Assembly: GCA_016785225.1 (NCBI GenBank)
Contig: JAFBJZ010000772.1
Location: 2,232,001 to 2,296,000 of the forward strand
Reading direction: 5' to 3'
DNA: 64,000 nucleotides
DNA from: Psettodes erumei
Lineage: Eukaryota > Chordata > Actinopteri > Pleuronectiformes > Psettodidae
Below are positions 22,901 through 34,900 of the stretch, piece after piece; position 1 is the stretch's first letter; each line of letters begins with the position of its first letter. The notes under the pieces are model-generated. The model did no database searches. It worked only from the letters and a program-made list of their open reading frames with translations, and was not told the DNA's origin. Both the position numbers and the translations under genes were made by a program.

Positions 22901-25900
22901 CTGAATTCATTAATCAATTTTAAAAAAAAATCAACTTTATGATTCCTATTCCTCAAAAAATATGTGTACTTAAGTATCAAGCCGAATGAGGTTATTAGTT
23001 TGGTTTCCAAGTGTGAGAATACTTTTCAGAGGTTTTCTTTTTTGTTTATTGAGAAAAAAGTGATGTTTTGAAAAGTGATATTTTAAAATATCAATATTGT
23101 AAGTAATTGAGGCATTATTTTTGTAATACTTAGGTTGTTGGTTAGCAGAGTGGAAGAACTCTTCACTGAGTGTCACCACTCAAAGAAGTCACGTCTTTTC
23201 AAATTAGTTTCTCCCAGTTTTAGCTCCTTCTTTTAGTGCTGACAGCGTGTCTGCAAACTCTTTTCAAAATATCTGTAAGAGGATTTGTGTGCCTTTTAAA
23301 GAGAATGAGGTCATTACAAGGCTGTTAGCTGAGTAGGAAACATGGTGCGTGATGTAATAGGGTTTCTGTTTCCTCTCAACTAACAGTCACAATTTACTCA
23401 CATTATCAAGCCCTTGCAGTTTTCCATGTCCAAGTGAGAGTGTTCGAAGTCTGAGTTTGAATTTTAAGACATTTAGATGTTGCTGCAACTATTGGCTCAC
23501 ATTTTTGCCATGTTGTGGTTGGGCACAGTCTTCATGTCAGCGTTAGCTCATCACACACACATGCATTGAAGAAAAAATGATTTAAATAATGAACACTTTC
23601 TTGTTCCCATAGCAATTCAGCTTCAGAAGAATCCAACCACTCTGCGTCAGAGTCGGGAAGTCAGTCAGAAAGCGAGCATGGCAGCGAGAGGAGGAGATCC
23701 CACAACTCTGAGTCAAACAGCTCCTCGGAGTCAGAGAGTCACTCGGAGTCGGAGAGCGAGTCTGTTGAGTCCAAATCTCAGCAAACTGCAGCAGAAGTCA
23801 AAGACAAGCCAATTAGAAAGAAGGAGCGTCTGGCAGATGTGAAAAAGGTAAAGGTGTCTGACCTCAGTCCTCTGATGTGATTTACTGTCTCAAAAGCGGA
23901 TTCTGGTTCCTGTATGCTGATAATGGTTAACTTTGTTTGTGTAACCAGGCCCTTAATGTGATTATGGAGGTTTGACATGGAGGACATTTGTGCTTGGTTC
24001 CTCAGTTATACACATTGCTTCAGCCACATTATCTCTTTTTGTTAGACTGTAGCTGTGCCCCAGATCCAAACTACATCATAATAAGTATGTGGTGTGTTCA
24101 CATTTGAAAAGTGACAAAAACGAAGACAAAGTTTTTAATTGAACTGTTGCTGCAAGAAACTAATATTAATTGTCAGAGGTAGAAATATCATTACAGAAAC
24201 ATGCAGGAATTAAAAAAAATAAGCATTAAATCAAGAAATAAAACTTATCGCATCCCAAACTTATATTTTGTTGAACATGAATCCCACACTTATTGCTCAA
24301 TTTCCTGTCTTGTCTGAAAATGTACTGTATGAATGAAACTATAAAACTGCATACTACTACTGTTAGCATTAAGCACTAGAGCTAAAACTAAAGCTGAAAA
24401 AATTGCAGAGTAATTGATTAGTTTTCCATCGGCAGCTACTCAAATAACAGATTCATTCATTAATTCTTTCATGGAAAAAAAACATAATTGATATGATCTG
24501 AACAGCTTTGGGTTTTGGACTGCTGGTCATTTAAAACAAGACATTTCCTTCTCAGTAATTGAGACAATGATTAGCAGAATAATCAAATATGCATAGTGAA
24601 ATGGAGCTGGGACATGTTTATGGTGGAACAGAGAGTCTGTGACGCCTCTGATAGCAGCTTCTGTCTGATTACAGATGTGGGAAGAGCATCCAGATGTGTA
24701 CGGCGTGAGGAGGTCAAATCGCAGCCGACAAGAGCCGGCTCGCTTGAACATTGGAGCTGGGGTAAGCCGACGTGCCCGAAGGCGAACGGCGCGTGTACCG
24801 TGACCCTGCGCAGTGTTTCAAACTGGCCGCTCGTGCCATCTAGTGGATGCCACGCGGAAGTGTGCACCGCGCTTCACGCGGCTCCGCAGCTCTCTCTGAA
24901 ATGTGTCTGCTTCGCCGGCTGTGTTCACAGGGCAGCAGTGACTCTGAGGGGGAGAGTCCCAAGAGAAAAACACTGCGGGCTAAGAAAAAGGAGTAAGTAC
25001 GATGAGTGAGAACATCTGTCTTGGATTTGTATTATTATTATTATTTCTAATTGATTTGAGAAGACAGCCCCATATTCTTTTAAATCCTTTTGCGTTCTGT
25101 CATGTTGAGATACCTCTGCGGAACCTTCTGGTTTTGTTAAGAGCAAGACCCGCGCAGTAGGTTTCCCAGCTCATTTCTGTCTGTGTCATTCTGTTGCCAG
25201 CGTGTGTTCATGCTGTGACTCTTATCATTTAATGCTTATTTGTAAATGGGTATCTGTTTGGATCTGAGTGGGCTCAGTTAGGTTCAGCCAGCCAGGTGAC
25301 ATTTATGCACTTGCAGCAAATTTGACCGGTCAGATCAGTGGCCTTCCTGACTAAATTGGTTTGCGCTGAACACCCTTTGGCCAGTATTTATTGAAATTAT
25401 AATTGGTTGTAGCGGTGATGGGCCTTGAGGGTGAACTTGTGGCATTTCTTTGTTGTAAGAAATATCTGGAAAGATGACTCAAATGATGATGAAGAGGAGG
25501 AGGAGGAGGAGGAGGAGGAGGAGGAGGCTTCCGACAGTACAGACAGTGAGCAGGAAGAGAAAAAAGTTAGATCCAGACGACTTCCTGCTAGAAGGTAAGA
25601 GTGAAGCAAAGCCTGACCATCAGACAGCTACCCACTGGTCATCTTGAAATCATTCCATATTGTGTGAGCAGTTGTTTGATTACACATTCCCTCCCTCACT
25701 TTGATGTGAAGTACACGCCCGAATCCTTCAGCCTGATGTTCTAAACATCGGCTCCAGAATATAGCAGCTGAAATTTGATATGTTAATGTAATCTAATGAT
25801 TCAGCACGTTGCAAACATTTCTCAAATTGTTGCACTTTGGGGAGGTTTGTTCCTCACTGCTTAAGTGGTTTGCACGTTTGTGTGCACGACCTCCTGTTTT

Positions 25901-28900
25901 TACAGACCTCAGACCAAATCAGCAGCCGCCAAAAAGCAGCTGTCTCTGAAAGCAAGAAAGGCCAGGAAGCCGGAGTCATCGGCGGAAGACGACGAGGAGG
26001 AGGACGACGACGATGACGAGGACGAGGACGAGGAAGACACTCCAAAGAGGCAGACTCGAAGACGGGGCGCAACAAAAGTCAAAAGGTGAAGTTGCAAGTT
26101 TCCCTTTGCAGGGAAGTGTTACAGGGACATTTAGTTACCCCTTTGATACATCGCTATCACCTGTACGCCAACACTTATCTTTCTGTCGCGTTGCAGTTAC
26201 AAAGAGGACCAACACGACTTTGAAACCGACTCTGATGACCTGATCGAAATGACAGGGGACGCGGGCGAGGAGCAGCAGGACGACGACAGCGAGACCATCG
26301 AGAAGGTCATGGACACCAGGATAGGCAAAAAAGGAGGTGACGCATTTTCACTTGTCTCTCGCTATTTTGGAAAGCACGCTTTTCTTCATCAAAACCATTG
26401 TGGCGCCATCTATAAGGGTTTTTTTCTCCTCCTTTTTTTATTTCAGCCACTGGGGCTTCCACTACTGTATATGCCGTGGAGGAAAACGGGGACCCGTGCG
26501 AAGGCTTTGACCCGGAGAACGATGAGGGGGAGACTCAGTATCTGATCAAGTGGAAGGGCTGGTCCTACATCCACAACACATGGGAGAGCATGGACTCTCT
26601 GACGCAGCAAAAGGTCAAGGGACTTAAGAAGCTGGACAACTACAAAAAGAAAAGCGAGGAGCTCAATTCATGGTGAAAATCTGTGCCTTGACCGTGACAT
26701 TTTCTTCGCGGATGTACATCTTTCTTTGCTGAGAGTTTCACTGTCGATCCTGAACCTGTCTGTAGGTTGAGGAAGGCATCGCCCGAGGACGTAGAGTTTC
26801 ATAACTGCCAGCAGGAGCTCACTGCTGACTTGAACAAGCAGTTTCAAATTGTGGAAGCGAATCATCGGTAAGAAGTCGCTAGGTTTTATATATATATATT
26901 TACAGTTAAATATACAACTGCATGTTGCCCTCATGTTTTATTAAATGATTTTTATTATTAACAGCAACAAAAACAGGAAAGACAACAGGATCCTCTGACT
27001 TTCCCTGTAAGTCCCTTTTCTTATTTTTCACCATCACAGGCTTTTTTTTTTTTTTTTTTTGGTTTGTCTAATAATTTGCCTGTGACTTTAAACAGCTCAC
27101 AGTCACAAGACGCCCTCCTCCAACGAGCCTGAGTACCTGTGCAAGTGGATGGGGTTGCCCTATTCAGAGTGTAGCTGGGAAGACGGAGCTTTGGTTCGAA
27201 AGAAGTTTCAGCGCTGCATCGACAGCTTCACAAACCGCAACTCCAGCAAAACGGTCCCCTCTAAAGACTGCAAGGTCAGACTCATCTCTGCTTTCAGAGT
27301 CCAATGATTAAAAGCCGAACCTGAAAAGTGAGACTTTGCTTCTGTTCCTAATTTGTTCCTGCTATTTCAGGTGTTAAAGCAAAGGCCAAGGTTTGTTGCT
27401 CTGAAGAAACAGCCCTCGTACATCGGAGGTGAGAACCTGGAGCTGAGAGATTATCAGCTGGATGGCTTGAACTGGCTGGCTCACTCCTGGTGCAGGTACT
27501 GTGCGAGTAAACATAACAAGTCATGTTGGTTGCGGTTACCTTATTAGAAACGGACCCAGGGGGAAAAAACTAAAGCATTCTTTGTGTTTTTCCTCCTCCT
27601 CAGGTGCAATAGTGTTATCCTCGCTGACGAGATGGGACTGGGAAAGACCATCCAGACCATCTCCTTCCTGTCCTACTTGTTCCACCAGCATCAACTGTAC
27701 GGACCCTTCCTACTGGTGGTGCCTCTGTCCACGCTCACCTCTTGGCAGAGGGAGTTTGACACCTGGGCCCCGGACATGAATGTGGTCGTCTACCTCGGCG
27801 ATGTCATGAGCAGGAAAACGGTAGATTGGATTCGTCTTTCGTCGCTTTGTTTCTTTTTTTCGTATTTAATTTCCGTGCCATCTCTCGAGTCGATTACGCA
27901 AACTTCCCTCCGTTTTGCGTAGATCCGTGACTACGAGTGGGTCAACCATCAAACGAAGAGAATCCGCTTCAACGCACTGTTAACCACTTATGAGATTCTG
28001 CTTAAAGACAAGGTAGGTGCAATGATGAATCAAAATGTTTCTTTACAAGTGTGTTTACAGTGTGTTTTTTTTCATTATGCGAGCCTTTGTTTGCATGAAG
28101 AGCATCAATAGCTTACAGCCTCTTAACATCCGTCTCCAGGGTGTGCTCGGGAACATTAACTGGGCATTCCTGGGTGTGGATGAGGCTCACAGGCTGAAGA
28201 ATGACGACTCCCTGCTGTACAAAACATTAATGGAGTTCAGGTCCAACCACAGACTCCTCATCACTGGCACTCCGCTGCAGAACTCCCTCAAAGAACTGTG
28301 GTCCCTGTTGCATTTCCTCATGCCCGACAAGTACGTCCCGGGTTTTAGGCGCCGAACGCAATACCGAGCAAAAGCCATCAGTTCGAACTCCGGCCGCAGA
28401 TGTGTGACATTTTTACCGTTGCTGCAGGTTTGATTCCTGGGAGGATTTCGAGGACGAACATGGGAAGGGAAGGGAAAACGGTTACCAGAGTCTTCACAAA
28501 GTCCTCGAGCCCTTCCTCCTCCGACGTGTCAAGAAAGATGTGGAAAAATCTCTGCCTGCCAAGGTGGAACAGATCCTACGCGTAGACATGTCCGCACAGC
28601 AGAAACAATTTTACAAGTATGTTTTATTCCTGGTTTGTTTGTTTAAGAACCTTTTTTTTTATTGCATCTGTATTTCACATTAACCACTGGCAGCCGTCTT
28701 TCTTCCCTCCATTAACATAACTTGTTCCTGAATATTTTCAGGTGGATTTTAACAAGGAATTACAAAGCTCTTGCCAAAGGCACTCGAGGCAGCTCCGCCG
28801 GCTTCCTGAACATCGTTATGGAGCTCAAGAAGTGCTGCAACCACAGTTTTCTAATTAAACAGCCTGAGGACGGAGACACTGAAACACAACAGGAACACCT

Positions 28901-31900
28901 GCAGGTAAGTCTCCCTTCAAACCCTCTCTCGCTCTGAGCGTTACCTCAGGATAACTAGCTGCGACTTTACATTGGGAGCAAGTCTCATCCCAGTCTCAAC
29001 AGTTTTCTCACCGCCACCTTTTCTCGATTAACCCCAGTAACACCTTAACTTCCTGTGTCTTAGAGTCTCGTGAGGGGCAGTGGGAAGCTGGTGCTGCTGG
29101 ACAAGCTCCTGACAAGACTCAGAGAAAGAGGCAACCGAGTCCTGATCTTCTCTCAGATGGTCAGGATGTTGGACATCCTGGCGAATACCTCGCCAAGAAC
29201 CGCTACCCGTTCCAGGTACGGTTTTTACAGTGCTGGGTTGTATTCAGAATATGTCGTGTCAGGGCCCCGTGGTTAACCTGAGTGATGCCGTGGTCAGCAC
29301 CACCTGATGTGAGTTTACGGTTGCTCCTGGGCAAGCAGAGCAATGATGTGCCTCCATGAGATGTACGCCATTTACAGCTCGTTAAAGCTGACACAGATCA
29401 AAATGACCCAGGTCTGTTGCACAAGGGGAAGTGTGCGTGATGGAACATAAAACAGGGCAGTGTGTTTGGACTCTGAGAAATAGTGGACCATAACCTCCCC
29501 ATCTACACAGAGTAAGGTCCCCTCACCCCCGGGTAACGGTAATCATGCTTCCACTTGGTTTCATTAAGTTTATGAAGTCTGGCTTTTTGACTGTCGTCTT
29601 CATCTGTGTTTACAGTGAAGGTTTTGCTTTTTCTTTTTTTTCTGGGGCGGGCTGGACTCGGGTGAGGATCCGGTGTCAGTGTTGTTGCACACATGCTCTC
29701 GCCAGGCTGAGAGTTCAGGCGGTTATTTATATCAACAAGTTATTTTCTAATAAGGACCAGCCTCTCAAACCTCTGCAAGTCGCTGAGCTGCGTTCGCTTG
29801 TGCTGACGCAGCCTTTGCAGCAGACGGCTGTGACCGGTCCGAGCATATAGACGAGGGGGGGGGGCACAACGGCACGTAAAGATTATAGCTGGTAGCCATC
29901 CAGGAAATCTTCAAAGGTCAAATCTCTCTGTTTGCCCCTCTCCTCTTCAGCGATTGGACGGTTCCATAAAGGGAGAAATCCGAAAGCAAGCACTTGACCA
30001 CTTTAATGCAGAAGGCTCGGAGGTATGTATTCTAATGATTTAATGATAATAACTCATAATGACTGAGTTTTCAAGTCTGGGAATTTGATTTTTGCACTAA
30101 ATATTTGTTCAGTCGGCAGTAAACCAAATATTTTTCTGTTTTAAGTATTAATGTTATTGTTAAATGCACTTCCCTCCATTATTGCATTTTTGCATTGTTT
30201 TTAGTCCATGATTTCAAAGCAGCCGCTGGCGCAGCATGTGTTTTTAATAGGGGTCAAATGATATGATTTGCCTGGAGGAACTTAGGATGTGTTGTAACGG
30301 CGTCATCTGTTTTGCAGGACTTCTGCTTCCTGCTGTCCACCAGAGCCGGAGGTTTAGGGATTAACTTGGCCTCAGCAGACACTGTAGTCATATTTGACTC
30401 TGACTGGAACCCTCAAAACGACCTGCAGGCACAAGCCAGGGCTCACAGGATCGGCCAGAAGAAACAGGTGCATAGGTTTTCTTTATTATATGTTGTCCAG
30501 GCAGCGGTATGCTCGTGGCCATTGTACAGATGAAATGGTGCAAAGTTTATTCCACAAACAGCGATTATTCCAAAGTGCTGTAGTTCCTGCATAGAAAACT
30601 AAACATGACTAGATGCGGTAAGAAAACTGGATCGCTCCAAACTAGTCTTGTGTCCCACTAAAGCCAGAACAGAACAGCGCATCCAATAGGGCTGGGACGA
30701 TATCTTTTTGTCACTGTCTGACGCAATCGTGATACTTGAGTGCTGGTTCGATTGGTATTCCGATTTGATAGAACTGCCTATTGGGATTTTATTTTCCTTT
30801 CCTTTTCTTAAAATCAAATTACATTAAGAACTGTCAGAAAAAAAGCAAGTAACAAAAATCCACGGCTGTGTAGGTGAACATATACCGACTGGTCACCAAA
30901 GGAACAGTGGAGGAGGACATCATCGAGAGGGCAAAGAAGAAGATGGTTTTAGACCATCTCGTCATTCAGAGAATGGACACCACTGGCCGAACTGTACTGG
31001 ACAGCAACTCAGGAAACACTAAGTAAGATAACGCATTTATTTATTTAGTTTGACGTTGAGATGCCGGAGCGTTCAACATCACCGCTTTTTTTAACAGTTC
31101 AAACCCATTTAATAAAGAAGAACTGACTGCAATTCTCAAGTTTGGTGCAGAGGAACTTTTCAAAGAGGCAGAAGGAGAGGAGTCGGAACCACAGGTATCT
31201 CAGCAAGGGAGCACTTTTGCGTTAAGAATAAATGCTTGTTAAATATTTTGAAAGTTGAACCAGAGTTTTCTCCGCTCCTGCAGGAGATGGATATCGACGA
31301 GATCCTGAGGTTGGCCGAAACGAGGGAAAGCGACCAGGGCTCAAGTGCTACAGACGAGCTTCTCTCACAGTTCAAGGTTCCTACAAGTTTGCTTTGTTAA
31401 ATTATAGTTCAGTATCTAAAGACCTTGTTTCAACCCCTGATCTCAAATCCAGTGTCAAAAACATCCCACACTTTCAACCTCTGATTCCTTTCTCTCTCGC
31501 TCTTCTCTGCTTGTTGCTGCAGGTGGCCAATTTCTCCAGCATGGAGGAGAGCACTCCAGAGTTTGAGGAGAAGCCCGTGCGGGAATGGGATGACATCATC
31601 CCCGAGGAGCAGCGACGCAAAATTGAGGAGGAGGAGAAGCAGCGGGAGATGGAGGACATCTTCATGCTGCCCAGAAGCAGGAGCTCTAACAAGAGGGTAA
31701 AAGGAAAATCCCCAGATTTGTTTAAGGAAGTGAAAATGCTGTTTGTTGTTATGTGCTGTCTTCCACGTGCTTCTCAGCTTTTTGAGTCGGGTCACTGTGG
31801 TTTCTTTTAAAAGTGCCACTTTGGTTCTTGTCTCTTTCAGGCGCAGGCCAATGACAGTGATAGCGATGTGGGCTCCAAGCTGAAGCACCGTTCCTCGGGC

Positions 31901-34900
31901 TCGGAGAGTGAGACGGACGATAGCGACGACGACAAGAAGCCAAAGAAGAGAGGCAGACCTCGAGCCCGCAAAAACAACGTGGAGGGTTTCACCGATGCCG
32001 AGATACGCAGGTAAAGTAGCCCGCAAACTCACTGTTTGTTTCCTTTTATGATCACAACTGATAGTAATAATTGTCATTATCATTAACAGGTTCATTAAAG
32101 CGTACAAGAAATTTGGATCTCCACTTGAAAGGTAAATCATATTGATCATCAAAATCTTCCTCAATCATTTGATGAGTATGACTTTATCAAGTTGTCTGAC
32201 AAGCCAAGTGCTCTTCTCTGCATTCAGGTTGGAGGCGATCGCCCGTGACTCTGAGCTGGTGGACAAATCCATAGCAGACCTGAAGAGACTCGGCGAACTG
32301 ATCCACGCTAGCTGCGCGACTGCAGTGCAGGAGCACGAGGAACATCTCAAAGAGAACCCGGTTGAAGGTATGTGGACTTTACGTGCTTAACGAGTTCTTC
32401 CGGTGGTCGCTCCAGGACCAGAAATGATGCGCGTCATTATTCCAGCCAAAGGTCCGGGGAAACGAAGAGGAATTAATATCAAGATCTCAGGAGTGCAGGT
32501 CAACGCCAAGTCCATCATCCAGCACGAGGAGGAGTTTGAGCCGCTGCACAAGGCAGTGCCCTCCAACCCCGCTGAGAGAAATAAGTAAGATACCGCAAAA
32601 CGCAAGGGCCACGTGTTCAAGATGAGGCTTTCAGAAAAAGGCGGCATCTGTGTTGCAGATTAAGCTTGACAACACTGTTTCCCGCAGGTTCAAGCTGACA
32701 TGTAGGGTCAAGATAGCCCACTTTGATGTGGACTGGGATCTGCAGGATGACGTTCAGCTCCTGCTTGGCATCTACGAGCACGGCTTCGGCAACTGGGATC
32801 TGATAAAGACAGATCCTGACCTCAAACTGGCCGATAAGGTAGATATCTATAAATCAACCTTCAACATGGAGTCGGAGACGGTTGTTTTAATAATGAGGAA
32901 TAATGGGGGAAAATGTCAAAGCAGAGGCGCAGTCTTGGATTAAAAGGCTATTTATTGTCAGTATTTGATCCAGAAATAGCTTGTCGGGGTTTTATAAAAA
33001 TCAAGTTGGTCAGTTAGATTTCTGTGTTTAGCACTCACACTGTTATCAGCACCTCTTTAAGTCTGGCGTGTCTATCGCAAGACGAATGAAGCAGTCTAAC
33101 GTTAACCGCCTCCCCCCGTGCAGATTCTCCCTGACGACCCAAGCAAGAAGCCTCAGGCCAAGCAGTTGCAGGCGAGAGCCGAGTATCTTCTCAAGCTGCT
33201 GAAGAAAGAGCAGGACAGCGCAGACACGTCGAAAACAGGGGAGGAGGTACGATGCCGTCGGTGACGGAGTCGCTCCGCCTTGCTGTGTTCGCCACGCGAA
33301 GCTGGTCTTTGCTGCGCACGCACGAAGCCGCCCCGCCTGCCATGTTGCTCACGCCGTCTCTCTCCCCTGAAGGTCAAAGTGAAGAAGAGGAAGCCCCGGG
33401 TGAAAAAGGAGAACAAGATTCTCAAGGACGAGCAGGGCAACGACATCTCCTCCCCCCGCCTGTCCGACAACCCGTCGGAGGAGGGAGAAGTCAAGGTCAG
33501 CCATGAGATGACCACTGCAGTGTTATACTGTACTGTGATGTGATGTGCTCCTCCTAATATGTTACTGCACATAGGGGCAGGGCAATTGCATTTTTAAGAC
33601 ATTCAAAAATTAAAATATGCATTACTTGAGGTGTATTTAATACACATAACTGCCCTTAAAGTGCACCACAATTCAGCAATATAATCCTGCCATGGCAGAG
33701 AAGTATAACTTGGCCTCGCTTCTCGATCAGCAGAGCAGCAGTACAGGTGTCGCACTGTCCAACTTGCATTGTCCTTTGTCATGTCTGAGCAGGATGACGG
33801 AACAGAGAAGTCCCCCGCCAAGAAGAGGCAAAAGAAAAAGGACAACAAAGAGAACAAAGAAAAGCAGGGAACTCCTAAAAAGGAGAAGGATGGGGACAAA
33901 GAGAAGAAGGGCAGCAAGCCCAGAAAAGAAAAGGTATTTGTGATCCTAATACATGAGCTTAAAAGTCACGTGGACACGTGGTTATTCATTTATATGCTGA
34001 AAGTGAGAGTAAGTAGATATTTTTCTTCAGTACACCATGCAACGTAGCTAAGATTCAACATGCAGCTAAAACAAAGTGGCTCCAACGACCTTCTGCCTTT
34101 GTATCCCCATCCTACGAATAATCTGTCAAAGATGTTGAAAAGGGACGTCGTCCTGATGTTTTGTTTTTTTTGTCCCTCAGGCTAAAGCGGCCAAAGGGAA
34201 GAAGACTCAAGGTCCAGTTCACATTACAGCTGGGTCTGAGCCAGTTCCCATCGAAGGAAAGGAGGACGACGAGCTCGACCAGGAAACCTTCAGTATTGTG
34301 AGTTTCTCCTCCCCTGTTCTTAATTTCCCGCCCAAAGATTATTCCAGTGGAGTCGGGATCGGTGATGTGTGAGAGGACCCTGGCTGCAGCGTTTTCGCAA
34401 ACGTCGCGGTCTTCATTGATTTTCTGTTTCAATGATGGAGTAGGGCAGGCGGTGCATTTCAGTAATCCTGCCGACCTGTGCGTGTGTCTAGTGTAAGGAG
34501 CGGATGCGACCCGGTGAAGAAGGCCCTGAAGCAGCTGGATAAACCAGACGAGGGTCTGACCGACCAGGAGCAGCTCCAGCACACACGCACATGCCTATTG
34601 AAGATTGGAGACCGAATCACAGAGTGCCTTAAAGCCTACAGTGACCCCGAACATGTCAAAATCTGGCGAAGGTAACGTGAGCGGTTACTGTCTTTGCGAA
34701 GTTGAACAGTGGTGCCACCCTGTGTAACTCAGCTAATGATGAACTTTGTGCCCTTTTTTTGGGGGGGGCAGAAACCTCTGGATTTTTGTGTCAAAGTTTA
34801 CAGAGTTTGGTGCGAGGAAACTTCACAAGCTCTATAAAATGGCGCAGAAGAAGCGGTTGCACGAGGAAGAGGTGAGTTGTTTGGCGGCACACTGCTCCGT

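Larger units (their letters stand above)
19995..26336 (+). other. chd2: chd2 coding exons 1-7: acidic, serine-rich N-terminus
   Basis: Coding exons are 19995-20056, 23613-23847, 24675-24761, 24931-24992, 25460-25594, 25906-26085 and 26197-26336. They encode repeated SES/SNS blocks, the conserved KKERLADVKK and MWEEHPDVYGVRRSNRSRQE, two acidic runs and DFETDSDDLIEMTG. The first acidic run comes from a pure GAG array. This region is thought to be disordered and to limit or tune the ATPase. The 3.6-kb intron after exon 1 holds a (GT)n(GA)n tract at 21662-21687 and a promoter-like patch at 22.0-22.1 kb. Intron 2 contains an interspersed repeat near 24.4 kb. Confidence 0.9.

Noticed and set aside
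31430..32164. 244-codon minus-strand ORF
   Set aside because: It is the mirror of chd2 coding exons 24-26 and the introns between them; the plus strand is clearly the coding strand.
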